Shown here one piece after another: positions 17,829 to 26,020 of a stretch of 64,000 nucleotides of DNA. The stretch spans positions 345,205 to 409,204 of the forward strand of contig NZ_JAJMOX010000006.1 in the NCBI RefSeq assembly GCF_020991455.1. The letters run 5' to 3'. Source of the DNA: Flavobacterium sp. JAS (lineage in GTDB: Bacteria > Bacteroidota > Bacteroidia > Flavobacteriales > Flavobacteriaceae). Both the position numbers and the translations under genes were made by a program. The notes beneath the pieces were generated by a model. That model was not told the DNA's origin. It made no database searches and was given only the letters and a program-made list of their open reading frames with translations. Each line of letters starts with the position of its first letter. Position 1 is the first letter of the stretch.

Positions 17829-19226
17829 ATGAAAAAAAGCAATGTTTGGTCGTTACGATTGGGGTTTTCCGGAAAAAAATCCAATACAATTGAAAAACTA
17901 GGATTAGAAAAATTTCTAAAGTATTCCTATAAATCTACATTTGACAAACAACTTCCTGCTTTTTTAGAAGACGATCCCAAAACACTTCTTGAACTCAAAG
18001 CTTTCCGCGAATCTATAAAAACTGCTGACTCTGAAGCTAAAAAGAAGATTCTGAAAAAAGAAATCTATTCGGCTCTTGACTTTAGAAAGTGGTGGATAGA
18101 TAAAATACGGAATGATGAATTTCCATTACGTGAAAATATGGTTTGTTTCTGGCACAATCATTTCGTTTCGACTTCTCAAAAAGTAAAAGTCAACTATTGG
18201 ATTTACCAGCACAATATGATTTTGCGTGAAAATGCTTTTGGTAATTTCAAGGAATTAACCAAGCAAATCATAAAGTCAAATGCGATGATAAAGTATTTGG
18301 ACAATGTCGACAATAAAAAAGGCAAATACAACGAAAATCTAAGCCGTGAATTATTAGAATTGTTCACAATCGGGATTGGGAATTATTCTGAAAGTGATAT
18401 CAAAAACGGCGCAAGAGCTCTGGCTGGTTTAAATTATGGAGATGATGGTGCGGTTTATAGAAAAAATATAGAAGATAATAGCGATAAAACTTATTTCGGA
18501 AAAACCGGAAACTGGAAAGTAGATGATTTGGTTGATATTATTTTCGAACAAAAGAAAATTCCGTATTTGATTACCCGCAAGATTCTAAAATGGTTTATTT
18601 ATGATAATCCGTCAGAAGAATTGGTGACGTATTACGGGGATTATTTCAGAAAAGTAAAATTTGAAATCGAGCCGTTGCTAACAAAGATTTTTACAGAAGA
18701 ATATGCCAAAGAGAATTTTGGAACAAAAATTAAAGATCCGCTTGTTTATATTTTGCAATTAGTAGAAGAATTAGAAATCAAAGATTTTGATAGTGGTTTA
18801 ATTGTTTTGTTTTTGAGACAGCAGGGAATGGATTTGTACAATCAGGTAAATGTAAAAGGTTGGGATGGCGGAAATTCCTGGTTGACTTCGCAGATATATT
18901 TGCAGCGCAATAATACCTCAGATTTACTTTGCAGTGGAAGAACTATTACCAGAAAAATTCTTAATTCATTAGGTAATAGTGATGAAAAACCGAAAGCAGA
19001 ATTCGAAAAAATTGATGTGAAAATCGATTTTGATTCTAATGGAAATAACAAAACCATTATTACAGAATTATCGAATAGACTATTGTTTAAAGTAAATGAA
19101 TCTGTTCAAAAAGATATGGAAAATTTACTAAAATATGATTTTGATCCAAAAGAGGAACACGCCAACTTCGCGGTAATAAGACTCTTTAATTACATTACGA
19201 AACTACCCGAATATCAATTAATTTAG
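17829..19226 (+). CDS. DUF1800 domain-containing protein
   Basis: A 465-residue protein. The region VCFWHNHFVSTSQKVKVNYW, QHNMILRENAFGNFKELTKQ and LSRELLELFTIGIGNYSESD are hallmarks of DUF1800, found nearly always next to DUF1501 genes, as here (12-base gap). Function is not established. No clear signal peptide is visible at the N-terminus, while the partner has one. The first residues (NVWSLRLGFSGKKSNTIEKL) look like a complete family start. Confidence 0.88.
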   Translation: MKKSNVWSLRLGFSGKKSNTIEKLGLEKFLKYSYKSTFDKQLPAFLEDDPKTLLELKAFRESIKTADSEAKKKILKKEIYSALDFRKWWIDKIRNDEFPLRENMVCFWHNHFVSTSQKVKVNYWIYQHNMILRENAFGNFKELTKQIIKSNAMIKYLDNVDNKKGKYNENLSRELLELFTIGIGNYSESDIKNGARALAGLNYGDDGAVYRKNIEDNSDKTYFGKTGNWKVDDLVDIIFEQKKIPYLITRKILKWFIYDNPSEELVTYYGDYFRKVKFEIEPLLTKIFTEEYAKENFGTKIKDPLVYILQLVEELEIKDFDSGLIVLFLRQQGMDLYNQVNVKGWDGGNSWLTSQIYLQRNNTSDLLCSGRTITRKILNSLGNSDEKPKAEFEKIDVKIDFDSNGNNKTIITELSNRLLFKVNESVQKDMENLLKYDFDPKEEHANFAVIRLFNYITKLPEYQLI

Positions 19227-19238
19227 AAAACTACAGCC

Positions 19239-20408
19239 ATGAACAGAAGGAATTTTCTAACGCTTACAGGAACTTTTACGGGTGGAATGCTTGTGCTTCC
19301 TGATTTTTTACATGCTTTTGGTTCGCAGAATAATTTGATAATCGGTGAGCAATGTATTGTTTTTGTACAGTTAAATGGTGGAAACGACGGATTGAATACA
19401 TTTATTCCGTACGATAATCCGCTCTATTATGATTTGAGAACAAAAATTGCTTTAAATAAAGATGTGGTTGTTGGAAAAAATAACGGAATGGCGTTTCATC
19501 CTTCTTTAAAAGATTTTGCCCAAATGCAACAAAACGGTGATTTAACAGTAATTCAGAATGTGGGTTATCCGGAACCTATTCGTTCACATTTTCGCAGTCA
19601 GGAAATCTGGCAAACAGCAACAGATTCTAATAAATATATAAATGAAGGCTGGTTAGGAAGATATTTAGACTTACAATGTAACGGACATCAGGCAACGGCG
19701 GGAATAAATCTGGATTCTATTGATAATCTGGCTTTGAAAGGAATGGAGCCGAATTCTATTACGGTAAAAGATCCGAATCGATTTAAGGTAAAATCAGACA
19801 AAGAAGAAAACGTAACATTATCAGATAATCCACAATTAGATTTTGTTCGGAAAATTGCCAATTCAGTTACCGAGGGTTCGGATGAAATTCAGAAAGCATT
19901 GGCAAAGTCCAAAACAGAAATTAGTTATCCTAAAACGGACTTATCAAAAAATCTGGAATGGATTGGAAGATTAATCAAAGGAAATTTGAACTCAAAAGTA
20001 TATTATACTTCACTTGGAGGATTTGATACACATGACAATCAACTTGCCATTCACGAAAAAAAATTAACAGATTTAAATGACGCATTGTACAGTTTTTATC
20101 AGGATTTAAAACAAGCACAATTACTTCAAAATGTTACAGTTGTTGTATTCTCAGAATTTGGGCGACGAGTAAAAGACAATGGAAACGGTACAGATCACGG
20201 AACCGCAGCGCCAATGTTTATTATTGGAGGAAATAATAAAGGAACAATTTTAGGAAATAACCCAAATTTATCCGACTTAGATAATGGAGATTTAAAATAT
20301 GAAATTGATTTCAGGAGTGTGTATGCTTCTTTGTTACAGCAAAAAATGAATTTTGATTATTCTAAAATTGGAATTAAGAATAAACCTGTTTCTGGGTTGT
20401 TTAGTTAA
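19239..20408 (+). CDS. DUF1501 domain-containing exported protein
   Basis: A 389-residue protein of the sulfatase/alkaline-phosphatase-like DUF1501 family. MNRRNFLTLTGTFTGGMLVL is a twin-arginine-like export signal (RRNFL). Family features are VQLNGGNDGLNTFIPYDNPL, FHPSLKDFAQM, VQNVGYP-type IQNVGYPEPIRSHF and the metal-site-like TSLGGFDTHDNQ and VFSEFGRRVKDNGNGTDHGT. It is probably periplasmic and metal-dependent; substrate unknown. It pairs with the upstream DUF1800 gene as one operon. Confidence 0.9.
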   Translation: MNRRNFLTLTGTFTGGMLVLPDFLHAFGSQNNLIIGEQCIVFVQLNGGNDGLNTFIPYDNPLYYDLRTKIALNKDVVVGKNNGMAFHPSLKDFAQMQQNGDLTVIQNVGYPEPIRSHFRSQEIWQTATDSNKYINEGWLGRYLDLQCNGHQATAGINLDSIDNLALKGMEPNSITVKDPNRFKVKSDKEENVTLSDNPQLDFVRKIANSVTEGSDEIQKALAKSKTEISYPKTDLSKNLEWIGRLIKGNLNSKVYYTSLGGFDTHDNQLAIHEKKLTDLNDALYSFYQDLKQAQLLQNVTVVVFSEFGRRVKDNGNGTDHGTAAPMFIIGGNNKGTILGNNPNLSDLDNGDLKYEIDFRSVYASLLQQKMNFDYSKIGIKNKPVSGLFS

Positions 20409-20435
20409 ATACAAAATCAAGATTTTGTTTGAGTT

Positions 20436-20564
20436 GCCTCCTGCTTTAGCTGGAGGTTTTAATAGAGATAGGAAAAATAGGCTTTAGCCAAAATACTTGA
20501 GAAATTTTGGCTAAAGCCTAAAAGATGTAAAATCTCTCTAACCTCCAGCTAAAGCAGGAGGCAA
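20436..20564. repeat. nested double inverted repeat, family E (GCCTCCTGCTTTAGCTGGAGG)
   Basis: Outer arms 20436-20460 and 20541-20564 are complementary; inside, AGGCTTTAGCCAAAAT (20480-20495) pairs perfectly with 20505-20520. The product is a two-tier cruciform-like structure just upstream of the toxin-antitoxin pair. A simpler relative is at 33567-33624. Confidence 0.85.
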
Positions 20565-20628
20565 TTCAGAATATATCTCATGTATTTATTTTTACTAAAT
20601 TTGTATATTCAATTCTAATAATAAAAAT

Positions 20629-20835
20629 ATGGAAATCAAAAATTTATCTAAATATAGTGATGCAGAAAAAATTGTTTTGGCTGAACAACTATGGGATAGT
20701 GTTTCTAAAGAGAATTTAGAAGTTTCTGATGATGTGAAGAGGGAATTAGATATTCGTATTCAAAATTTAGAAGAGGGGAAAACTGAGTTATATACTTGGG
20801 ATGAGGTTAAGGCTCATTTAAGATCGATTAGATAA
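20629..20835 (+). CDS. addiction module antitoxin (TIGR02574/Unstab_antitox type)
   Basis: A 68-residue protein: LSKYSDAEKIVLAEQLWDSV is the usual start of the unstable antitoxin family, and ELYTWDEVKAHLRS is its C-terminal toxin-binding part. It should neutralise the ParE/RelE-type protein encoded next and repress the pair. The stop and the toxin start overlap by one base (TAATG), so translation is coupled. A -7-like TAAATTTG is at 20596-20603. Confidence 0.88.
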   Translation: MEIKNLSKYSDAEKIVLAEQLWDSVSKENLEVSDDVKRELDIRIQNLEEGKTELYTWDEVKAHLRSIR

Positions 20836-21134
20836 TGCATAGAATTAGGTTTATTAAAGAAGCGTTATTTGATGTTGAAGATGTTGTTATTTGGTATGAA
20901 GAACAAAGAATAGGGCTTTCGTATGATTTTGAACTTTGTCTGGAAGCGGGACTTAATGAAATCTCAAGAAACCCGAATGCTTTTCAAAAGAAATATAAAA
21001 ATGTAAAAATTAGATTTATTTCAAGATTCCCTTATGGGATTCATTATCGATTTGAGAAAGATGAAATTATTGTTATAGGTGTATTTCATACCTCGCGTTC
21101 TCCTAAAAACTGGTCGAAGAGGTTAAAGTTATAG
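20835..21134 (+). CDS. RelE/ParE-family toxin
   Basis: A 99-residue protein with the ParE fold pattern: IRFIKEALFDVEDVVIWYEE, LEAGLNEISRNPNAFQKKYK, VKIRFISRFPYGIHYRFEKD and VIGVFHTSRSPKNW. ParE-like toxins poison gyrase and RelE-like ones cleave mRNA; which applies cannot be told here. No RelE catalytic His/Arg set is evident, so ParE is more likely. It pairs with the upstream antitoxin. Confidence 0.87.
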   Translation: MHRIRFIKEALFDVEDVVIWYEEQRIGLSYDFELCLEAGLNEISRNPNAFQKKYKNVKIRFISRFPYGIHYRFEKDEIIVIGVFHTSRSPKNWSKRLKL

Positions 21135-21289
21135 ATGAAATCTTAGTAACTTAGAACCTCAGAATCTTAGCAGCTCACTAAAAACCAATTGTAAATATCT
21201 CGTTTTAAGTCAATATTTTTATATTATCATACAAAACCTGCTAAATTTGTTAAGAAATCCTTTTTTGTTTCATAAAATGCAATATTTTT

Positions 21290-21320
21290 TTTGGTGCACT
21301 GAAATTAATTTATACATTCG
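21290..21320 (+). promoter_or_regulatory. promoter of the Phe/Tyr biosynthesis operon
   Basis: TTTG at 21290-21293 and TACATTCG at 21313-21320, 19 bases apart, closely fit the Bacteroidota TTTG-n19-TAnnTTTG promoter. The expected transcript would begin near 21327, placing the leader peptide ATG about 23 bases into the mRNA. Confidence 0.75.
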
Positions 21321-21349
21321 CAGAGAATTTATTGAAAAACACAAACAAA

Positions 21350-21430
21350 ATGTCTAATAACCGTTTTTATTTTAGCAACTCTTTTTATTTCTTCTTTAGT
21401 AGAAGTGAGGATTGTGCTATGGTTATTTGA
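21350..21430 (+). CDS. Phe/Tyr-rich leader peptide of the pheA operon (26 residues)
   Basis: The ATG at 21350 opens a 26-codon frame ending in TGA at 21428-21430. Codons 5-17 read RFYFSNSFYFFFS, with six Phe and two Tyr, three of the Phe in a row (codons 14-16). The tail is RSEDCAMVI. This is what a ribosome-mediated attenuation leader for phenylalanine looks like: its translation would stall when charged tRNA-Phe is short. It starts shortly after a consensus promoter and is followed 32 bases later by an intrinsic terminator that ends just before pheA. The peptide itself needs no function. Confidence 0.85.
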   Translation: MSNNRFYFSNSFYFFFSRSEDCAMVI

Positions 21431-21468
21431 GAAAATTTAAAAGACAAATAAAACTAATATACAATCCT
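21408..21468 (+). promoter_or_regulatory. antiterminator arms of the pheA attenuator
   Basis: AGGATTGT (21408-21415, codons 20-22 of the leader) is perfectly complementary to ACAATCCT (21461-21468), which overlaps the left arm of the terminator by six bases. The two pairings exclude each other. A small CTTCT/AGAAG stem (21391-21405) lies in the Phe codon run and could act as a pause site. A ribosome stalled early in the Phe codons would leave the antiterminator free; one that reaches the stop codon would mask it. Confidence 0.75.
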
Positions 21469-21491
21469 GATGCAAATCAGGATTTTTTTTT
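21463..21491 (+). terminator. attenuator terminator ahead of pheA
   Basis: AATCCTGA / TCAGGATT 8-bp stem with a 6-base loop, followed by a run of T's to 21491, only six bases before the pheA ATG. Its place between promoter and first gene marks it as a regulated terminator. Confidence 0.85.
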
Positions 21492-21497
21492 GAATAT

Positions 21498-22334
21498 ATG
21501 ACAACTAAAATTGCAATACAAGGTATAAAAGGTTCTTTTCATCATCAGGTAGTGAAAGAGTATTTCGCTGAAAACGTGGAAATTGATGAATGTTTATCTT
21601 TTGAAGAATTAATTGACAGCTTGCTTTCCGGAAAATCAGACCAGGCAGTTATGGCAATTGAAAATTCGATTGCAGGGCCAATTATTCCGAATTATGCTTT
21701 GATTGATAAGAATAATTTACACATTATTGGAGAGCATTATTTAAGCATTCACCAAAATTTAATGGCTTTAAAAGGTCAGAAAATTGAAGATATAAAAGAA
21801 GTTCATTCGCACCCAATGGCAATTTTACAATGTATGGATTTCTTGAAACAATATCCAAACATCAAATTGGTTGAAGATAAAGATACAGCTGAAACAGCAA
21901 GAAGAATTCAGGAAAAACAACTAACCGGAATTGCAGCAATTGCAAGTAAAACGGCTTCTGAAATGTATGATCTTGAAATTATCGCTCCGGAAATTCAAAC
22001 GATCAAAAACAACATGACTCGTTTTGTGATTATCAAAAAACAGAATTCATTTTTGCCTGAAGACGAAATCAACAGAGCCTCAATCAAATTTGAATTAGAT
22101 CATAAAAGAGGAAGCTTAGCAGCAGTTTTGAATGTAATGAGTGATTGCAAACTGAATTTAACGAAAATTCAATCGCTTCCAAAAATTGAAACACCTTGGA
22201 AATATTCGTTTTTCGTAGATGTAACATTTGAAAAATACGAAGATTTTGCAAAAGCCAAAACGTTATTAAATATAATGGCAGAATATTTTAAAGTGCTGGG
22301 AGAATATAAAAACACTAAGCCTTACATAGGTTAG
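21498..22334 (+). CDS. pheA: prephenate dehydratase
   Basis: A 278-residue enzyme converting prephenate to phenylpyruvate. It has the periplasmic-binding-like catalytic domain (KIAIQGIKGSFHHQVVKEYF, AIENSIAGPIIPNYALI, VHSHPMAILQC) with the conserved Thr-Arg-Phe motif in NNMTRFVII, then an ACT domain from about residue 195. The classic ACT Phe-binding motifs GALV and ESRP appear as GSLA and QSLP, so feedback inhibition may be altered. No chorismate mutase domain is fused; that activity is on the DAHP synthase of this operon. It lies six bases after the attenuator terminator. Confidence 0.95.
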   Translation: MTTKIAIQGIKGSFHHQVVKEYFAENVEIDECLSFEELIDSLLSGKSDQAVMAIENSIAGPIIPNYALIDKNNLHIIGEHYLSIHQNLMALKGQKIEDIKEVHSHPMAILQCMDFLKQYPNIKLVEDKDTAETARRIQEKQLTGIAAIASKTASEMYDLEIIAPEIQTIKNNMTRFVIIKKQNSFLPEDEINRASIKFELDHKRGSLAAVLNVMSDCKLNLTKIQSLPKIETPWKYSFFVDVTFEKYEDFAKAKTLLNIMAEYFKVLGEYKNTKPYIG

Positions 22335-22406
22335 AAGTTAGAAGTTAGAAAGTCAAAAGTAAAAAGAGCCTAAAGTATACAGCTTAAAGCCTAAAGCAGA
22401 AAAAAA

Positions 22407-23552
22407 ATGATTACAACAGCAAAAAGATTAGATACAGTTGAAGAATACTACTTCTCATCAAAATTGAGAGAAGTAAGGCAACTAATGTCTGAGGGAAAAC
22501 CGATCATTAGTATGGGAATTGGAAGCCCTGATTTGAGTCCGTCTAAAGCAGTAATTGAAGCGGTTGCCGCAGCAATTCAAGATGAAAACGGGCATGGTTA
22601 TCAGAGTTATCAGGGATTGCCGGAATTGAGAAAGGGAATGGCAGATTTTTATCAGAATCAATTTGGTGTTGAATTAAATCCGAATAATGAGATTTTGCCT
22701 TTGATGGGTTCGAAAGAAGGAATTATGCATATTTCGTTAGCATTTTTAAATGAGGGCGATCACGTTTTAATTCCGAATCCGGGTTATCCAACATATACTT
22801 CGGTAACTAATTTAGTTGGAGCGGTTCCGGTTTATTATGATTTGAAAGAAGCGAATGCTTGGGAACCGGATTTTGAAGCTTTAGAAAAATTAGATCTTTC
22901 GAAAGTAAAAATTATGTGGCTGGGTTATCCACACATGCCAACAGGAGCGAGAGGAAGTTTAGCGTTATTTGAAAAATTGGTTGCCTTTGCTAAAAAACAC
23001 AATATATTATTGATTAACGATAATCCGTATAGTTTTGTTTTGAATGATAATCCGATGAGTTTATTGCAAGTTGAAGGTGCAAAAGAGGTGGCTTTAGAAT
23101 TAAATTCATTAAGCAAAACGTTCAATATGGCGGGCTGGAGAGTTGGAATGGTTTTAGGAAATCCTGAAATTATTGATGCAATCCTAAAAGTAAAAAGTAA
23201 CATGGACAGCGGTATGTTTTACGGAATCCAAAAAGGTGCAGTTGCAGCTTTAAACTGTGATGAATCCTGGTTCGAAGATCAGAACAAAATTTACAGACGC
23301 CGCAGAGAATTAACAGAAAAACTAGCAGAGAAATTAGGCTGCAAAGTTTATAAAGAAGGAGTTGGGCTTTTTGTTTGGGCAAAACTTCCGGAAGGAATCG
23401 AATCATCAGAAAAGTTCATTGACGAAATATTATACGAGAAACATATTTTTATCACACCAGGAACAATCTTCGGAAGTAATGGTGAAGGATATATCAGATT
23501 CTCGTTGTGTGTGAAAGAAGAAAAAGTACAAGAAGCGATTGATAGGTTTTAA
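22407..23552 (+). CDS. PLP-dependent class I/II aminotransferase
   Basis: A 381-residue fold-type I aminotransferase. Lys237 in LNSLSKTFNMAGWRVG should carry PLP; ISMGIGSPDLSPS, GYQSYQGLPELRKGMADFY and IPNPGYPTYTSVTNL are standard. YPHMPTGA takes the place of the NPTG motif, as in LL-DAP aminotransferase-like relatives. From its place between pheA and tyrA it probably makes Phe and Tyr from phenylpyruvate and hydroxyphenylpyruvate. The 72 bases before it hold a purine-rich iterated spacer (AAGTTAGAAGTTAGAA) and no gene. Confidence 0.92.
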   Translation: MITTAKRLDTVEEYYFSSKLREVRQLMSEGKPIISMGIGSPDLSPSKAVIEAVAAAIQDENGHGYQSYQGLPELRKGMADFYQNQFGVELNPNNEILPLMGSKEGIMHISLAFLNEGDHVLIPNPGYPTYTSVTNLVGAVPVYYDLKEANAWEPDFEALEKLDLSKVKIMWLGYPHMPTGARGSLALFEKLVAFAKKHNILLINDNPYSFVLNDNPMSLLQVEGAKEVALELNSLSKTFNMAGWRVGMVLGNPEIIDAILKVKSNMDSGMFYGIQKGAVAALNCDESWFEDQNKIYRRRRELTEKLAEKLGCKVYKEGVGLFVWAKLPEGIESSEKFIDEILYEKHIFITPGTIFGSNGEGYIRFSLCVKEEKVQEAIDRF

Positions 23553-23650
23553 GTATTAAGATTTTAGAAGTAAGAAGCAAGATGTTAGACTTTAGATTGT
23601 CTGGTGACAGAAAGATTAAATTGAAAATCAGAGGTCTTGAAAAAACGTGA

Positions 23651-23732
23651 AGCCCTAGCCCTGATAGAAGTGGAAATCCTTTTTTGAGGTTTTTACCGAA
23701 AAAAAGATTGAAACGGATAGCAGAAAATTGCT
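23651..23732. repeat. dispersed repeat family F, copy 2 (inverted), inside the Phe/Tyr operon
   Basis: Runs AGCCCTAGCCCTGATAGAAG, TGGAAATCC, AAAGATTGAAACGGATAGCA to AATTGCT, the reverse complement of copies 1 and 3. It occupies the 196-base aminotransferase-tyrA gap and ends 16 bases before the tyrA ATG. Confidence 0.8.
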
Positions 23733-23748
23733 TCAAATAAAAATAAAT

Positions 23749-24606
23749 ATGAAAGTATACGTAATAGGAATAGGGTTAATAGGAGGATCGATGGTGCTGG
23801 ACATTAAAGATCAACATCCAAATGCGACTATTTTTGGAATAGATAATAACGAGAAACACTTGCAGGAAGCAATTGATTTGAGTGTTATCGATCAGGCAGG
23901 AAGTTTTGAAGGTTTGGCTGAAGCCGATTTTGTAATTGTTTCAGTTCCTGTAGATGTTGCATTGACGGTTTTGCCTAAAGTGCTGGATTTGGTTGGAGAT
24001 AAAACGATTGTTTTTGAGGTTGGATCGACTAAAAAACCAATTTGTGATGCTGTGGCGAACCACCCGAAAAGAAGAAATTTTATTGCAACGCACCCAATTG
24101 CGGGAACGGAGTTTTCAGGACCTTCGGCAGCGATAAAAGGTTTGTTTAAAGGGAAAACGAACATTATTTGCGAAGTGGAAAAAACCACTTTTAAATTGCA
24201 GGAAAAGGCGTTAAAGCTTTTTAGCGAAATAGGAATGAGGATTCGATACATGGACCCAATTTCGCACGACAAACACATTGCTTACGTTTCGCATTTGTCG
24301 CACATTAGTTCGTTCATGCTTGGTAAAACGGTGATGAATAAAGAAAAAGACGAACAGGATATTTTTGATATGGCGGGAAGTGGATTTGAAAGCACCGTTC
24401 GTCTGGCAAAAAGTTCTCCCGCAATGTGGACACCGATTTTTAAGCAAAACAAGGAGCACGTTCTGGAAACACTAGAAGCTTACATTTCAAATTTGAGTCG
24501 GTTTAGGGATTTGTTAAAAGAAGAAGATTACAACGCCATTTTTGAGGAAATGGAAAGCACAAATAAGATCAAAGAGATATTAAACGGATTAACTATTAAA
24601 AAATAA
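23749..24606 (+). CDS. tyrA: prephenate dehydrogenase
   Basis: A 285-residue NAD(P)-dependent enzyme that turns prephenate into 4-hydroxyphenylpyruvate for Tyr. MKVYVIGIGLIGGSMVLDIK is the Rossmann motif; THPIAGTEFSGPSAAIKGLF and HDKHIAYVSHLSHISSFML contain the conserved catalytic His. It starts at the ATG at 23749; an upstream TTG would run into the family F repeat. It lies between the aminotransferase and the DAHP synthase genes. Confidence 0.93.
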   Translation: MKVYVIGIGLIGGSMVLDIKDQHPNATIFGIDNNEKHLQEAIDLSVIDQAGSFEGLAEADFVIVSVPVDVALTVLPKVLDLVGDKTIVFEVGSTKKPICDAVANHPKRRNFIATHPIAGTEFSGPSAAIKGLFKGKTNIICEVEKTTFKLQEKALKLFSEIGMRIRYMDPISHDKHIAYVSHLSHISSFMLGKTVMNKEKDEQDIFDMAGSGFESTVRLAKSSPAMWTPIFKQNKEHVLETLEAYISNLSRFRDLLKEEDYNAIFEEMESTNKIKEILNGLTIKK

Positions 24607-24626
24607 AAATAAAACTAAAAATTAAG

Positions 24627-25709
24627 ATGGAAAATAAGAAAGAAATGAGAAAGTGGTTAGAAGATTTCAATTTAAATCACCCACTTGTGATAGCTGGACC
24701 ATGTAGTGCAGAAACAGAAGATCAAGTATTGAGAATTGCTCACGAATTGAAAGATTCAAAAGTTAGTGTGTTCAGAGCAGGAATCTGGAAACCAAGAACG
24801 CGTCCGGGAGGATTTGAAGGTGTTGGAGAAATTGGTTTAAAATGGTTACAAAAAGCAAAAGCTGAAACTGGTTTATTGATGGGAACTGAAGTTGCAACTG
24901 CAGCTCACTGTAAACTAGCTTTAGAACATGATATCGACGTTTTATGGGTTGGTGCTCGTACAACAGCAAACCCTTTCGCCGTTCAGGAAATTGCTGATAC
25001 TTTGAAAGGAACTGATAAAATCGTTTTGGTTAAAAACCCTGTAAACCCGGATTTAGCTTTATGGTTAGGTGGTGTTGAGCGTTTACACATGGCTGGAATC
25101 GAGAAATTAGGTGTTATTCACAGAGGTTTCTCTACTTACGAAAAAACAAAATACAGAAACATTCCAGAATGGCAAATTGCTATCGAATTGCAAAATAAAT
25201 TCCCTGATTTACCATTAATCATCGATCCATCTCACATTACAGGAGATCGTAAAATGATTTTTGAAGTAACTCAAGAGGCTTTAGATTTGAATTACGATGG
25301 TATGATTATCGAAACGCACTACGATCCGGACAACGCTTGGTCTGATGCTGCGCAACAAGTTACTCCAGATGCTTTGAAACAAATCATTAAAGATTTGACT
25401 ATCAGAAAAACGGATGATACTACAGATGAGTACAGCCAAAAAATGAAAAAACTAAGAGCTAACATCGACGTTCTTGATGCTAACTTATTAGAGTTGTTAG
25501 GAAAACGTATGAAAGTTGCTGACGAAATTGGTCAGGTGAAAAAAGATGCAAACGTAGCGATTCTTCAAAACAATCGTTGGAATGAAATCTTAGGGAAAAT
25601 GATTTTGGAAGGTGAGAAAAAAGGTCTTACTGAAGAGTTTGTTTTGAGAATGTTCAAAGCTATTCACCAGGAAAGTATTGGTCACCAGGAAAAAGTATTC
25701 AATGCATAA
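24627..25709 (+). CDS. bifunctional 3-deoxy-7-phosphoheptulonate synthase / chorismate mutase
   Basis: A 360-residue fusion. Residues about 10-260 are a type I-beta DAHP synthase (VIAGPCSAETEDQVLRIAHE, FRAGIWKPRTRPGGFEGVG, DPSHITGDRKMI), the entry step of the shikimate pathway. Residues about 265-360 are an AroQ-type chorismate mutase (KKLRANIDVLDANLLELLGK, RMKVADEIGQVKK). One protein thus serves the first and the branch-point reactions, and closes the operon with pheA and tyrA. The mutase domain is known in such fusions to mediate feedback by prephenate. Confidence 0.95.
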   Translation: MENKKEMRKWLEDFNLNHPLVIAGPCSAETEDQVLRIAHELKDSKVSVFRAGIWKPRTRPGGFEGVGEIGLKWLQKAKAETGLLMGTEVATAAHCKLALEHDIDVLWVGARTTANPFAVQEIADTLKGTDKIVLVKNPVNPDLALWLGGVERLHMAGIEKLGVIHRGFSTYEKTKYRNIPEWQIAIELQNKFPDLPLIIDPSHITGDRKMIFEVTQEALDLNYDGMIIETHYDPDNAWSDAAQQVTPDALKQIIKDLTIRKTDDTTDEYSQKMKKLRANIDVLDANLLELLGKRMKVADEIGQVKKDANVAILQNNRWNEILGKMILEGEKKGLTEEFVLRMFKAIHQESIGHQEKVFNA

Positions 25710-25812
25710 TTGATTATTAAAATTTATAAGTGCTATAAGTTAATTTAAGTTTTTGCAAATTTTGCTCTTTTATTTTCTTATATCACAATATTAAAAATAG
25801 ATTGTTTTTTTT

Positions 25813-25850
25813 AAAATCCCCATCGCTTTGAAAGAAGTGATGGGGATTTT
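25813..25850 (+). terminator. terminator of the Phe/Tyr operon
   Basis: AAAATCCCCATCGCTT pairs with AAGTGATGGGGATTTT (one G-T pair), followed by T's. It lies 104 bases after the last gene; the bases between are AT-rich. Confidence 0.85.
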
Positions 25851-25865
25851 TTGTTTTTAAATTAT

Positions 25866-25941
25866 ATAGCCCGCGGTTTTGATCGAGGGGACACAATCAA
25901 TAATCATAATCTTTATCGCCACGATTGAAACCGTGGGCTAT
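25866..25941. repeat. imperfect inverted repeat ATAGCCCGCGGTTTTGATCG / CGATTGAAACCGTGGGCTAT
   Basis: Two 20-base arms with compensating G-T-type differences around a 36-base loop, between the operon terminator and the rsgA promoter. Confidence 0.75.
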
Positions 25942-25958
25942 GTTTAAAATTATTCATT

Positions 25959-25966
25959 TATCTTTG
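25959..25966 (+). promoter_or_regulatory. -7 box TATCTTTG for rsgA
   Basis: An exact TAnnTTTG match followed by CA, 54 bases before the rsgA ATG; no clear -33 box. Confidence 0.6.
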
Positions 25967-26020
25967 CAAAGATTTAGAGCTTAAATCTAAACTCTAAAAT
26001 CAGCAATTTAAAATTAAATA

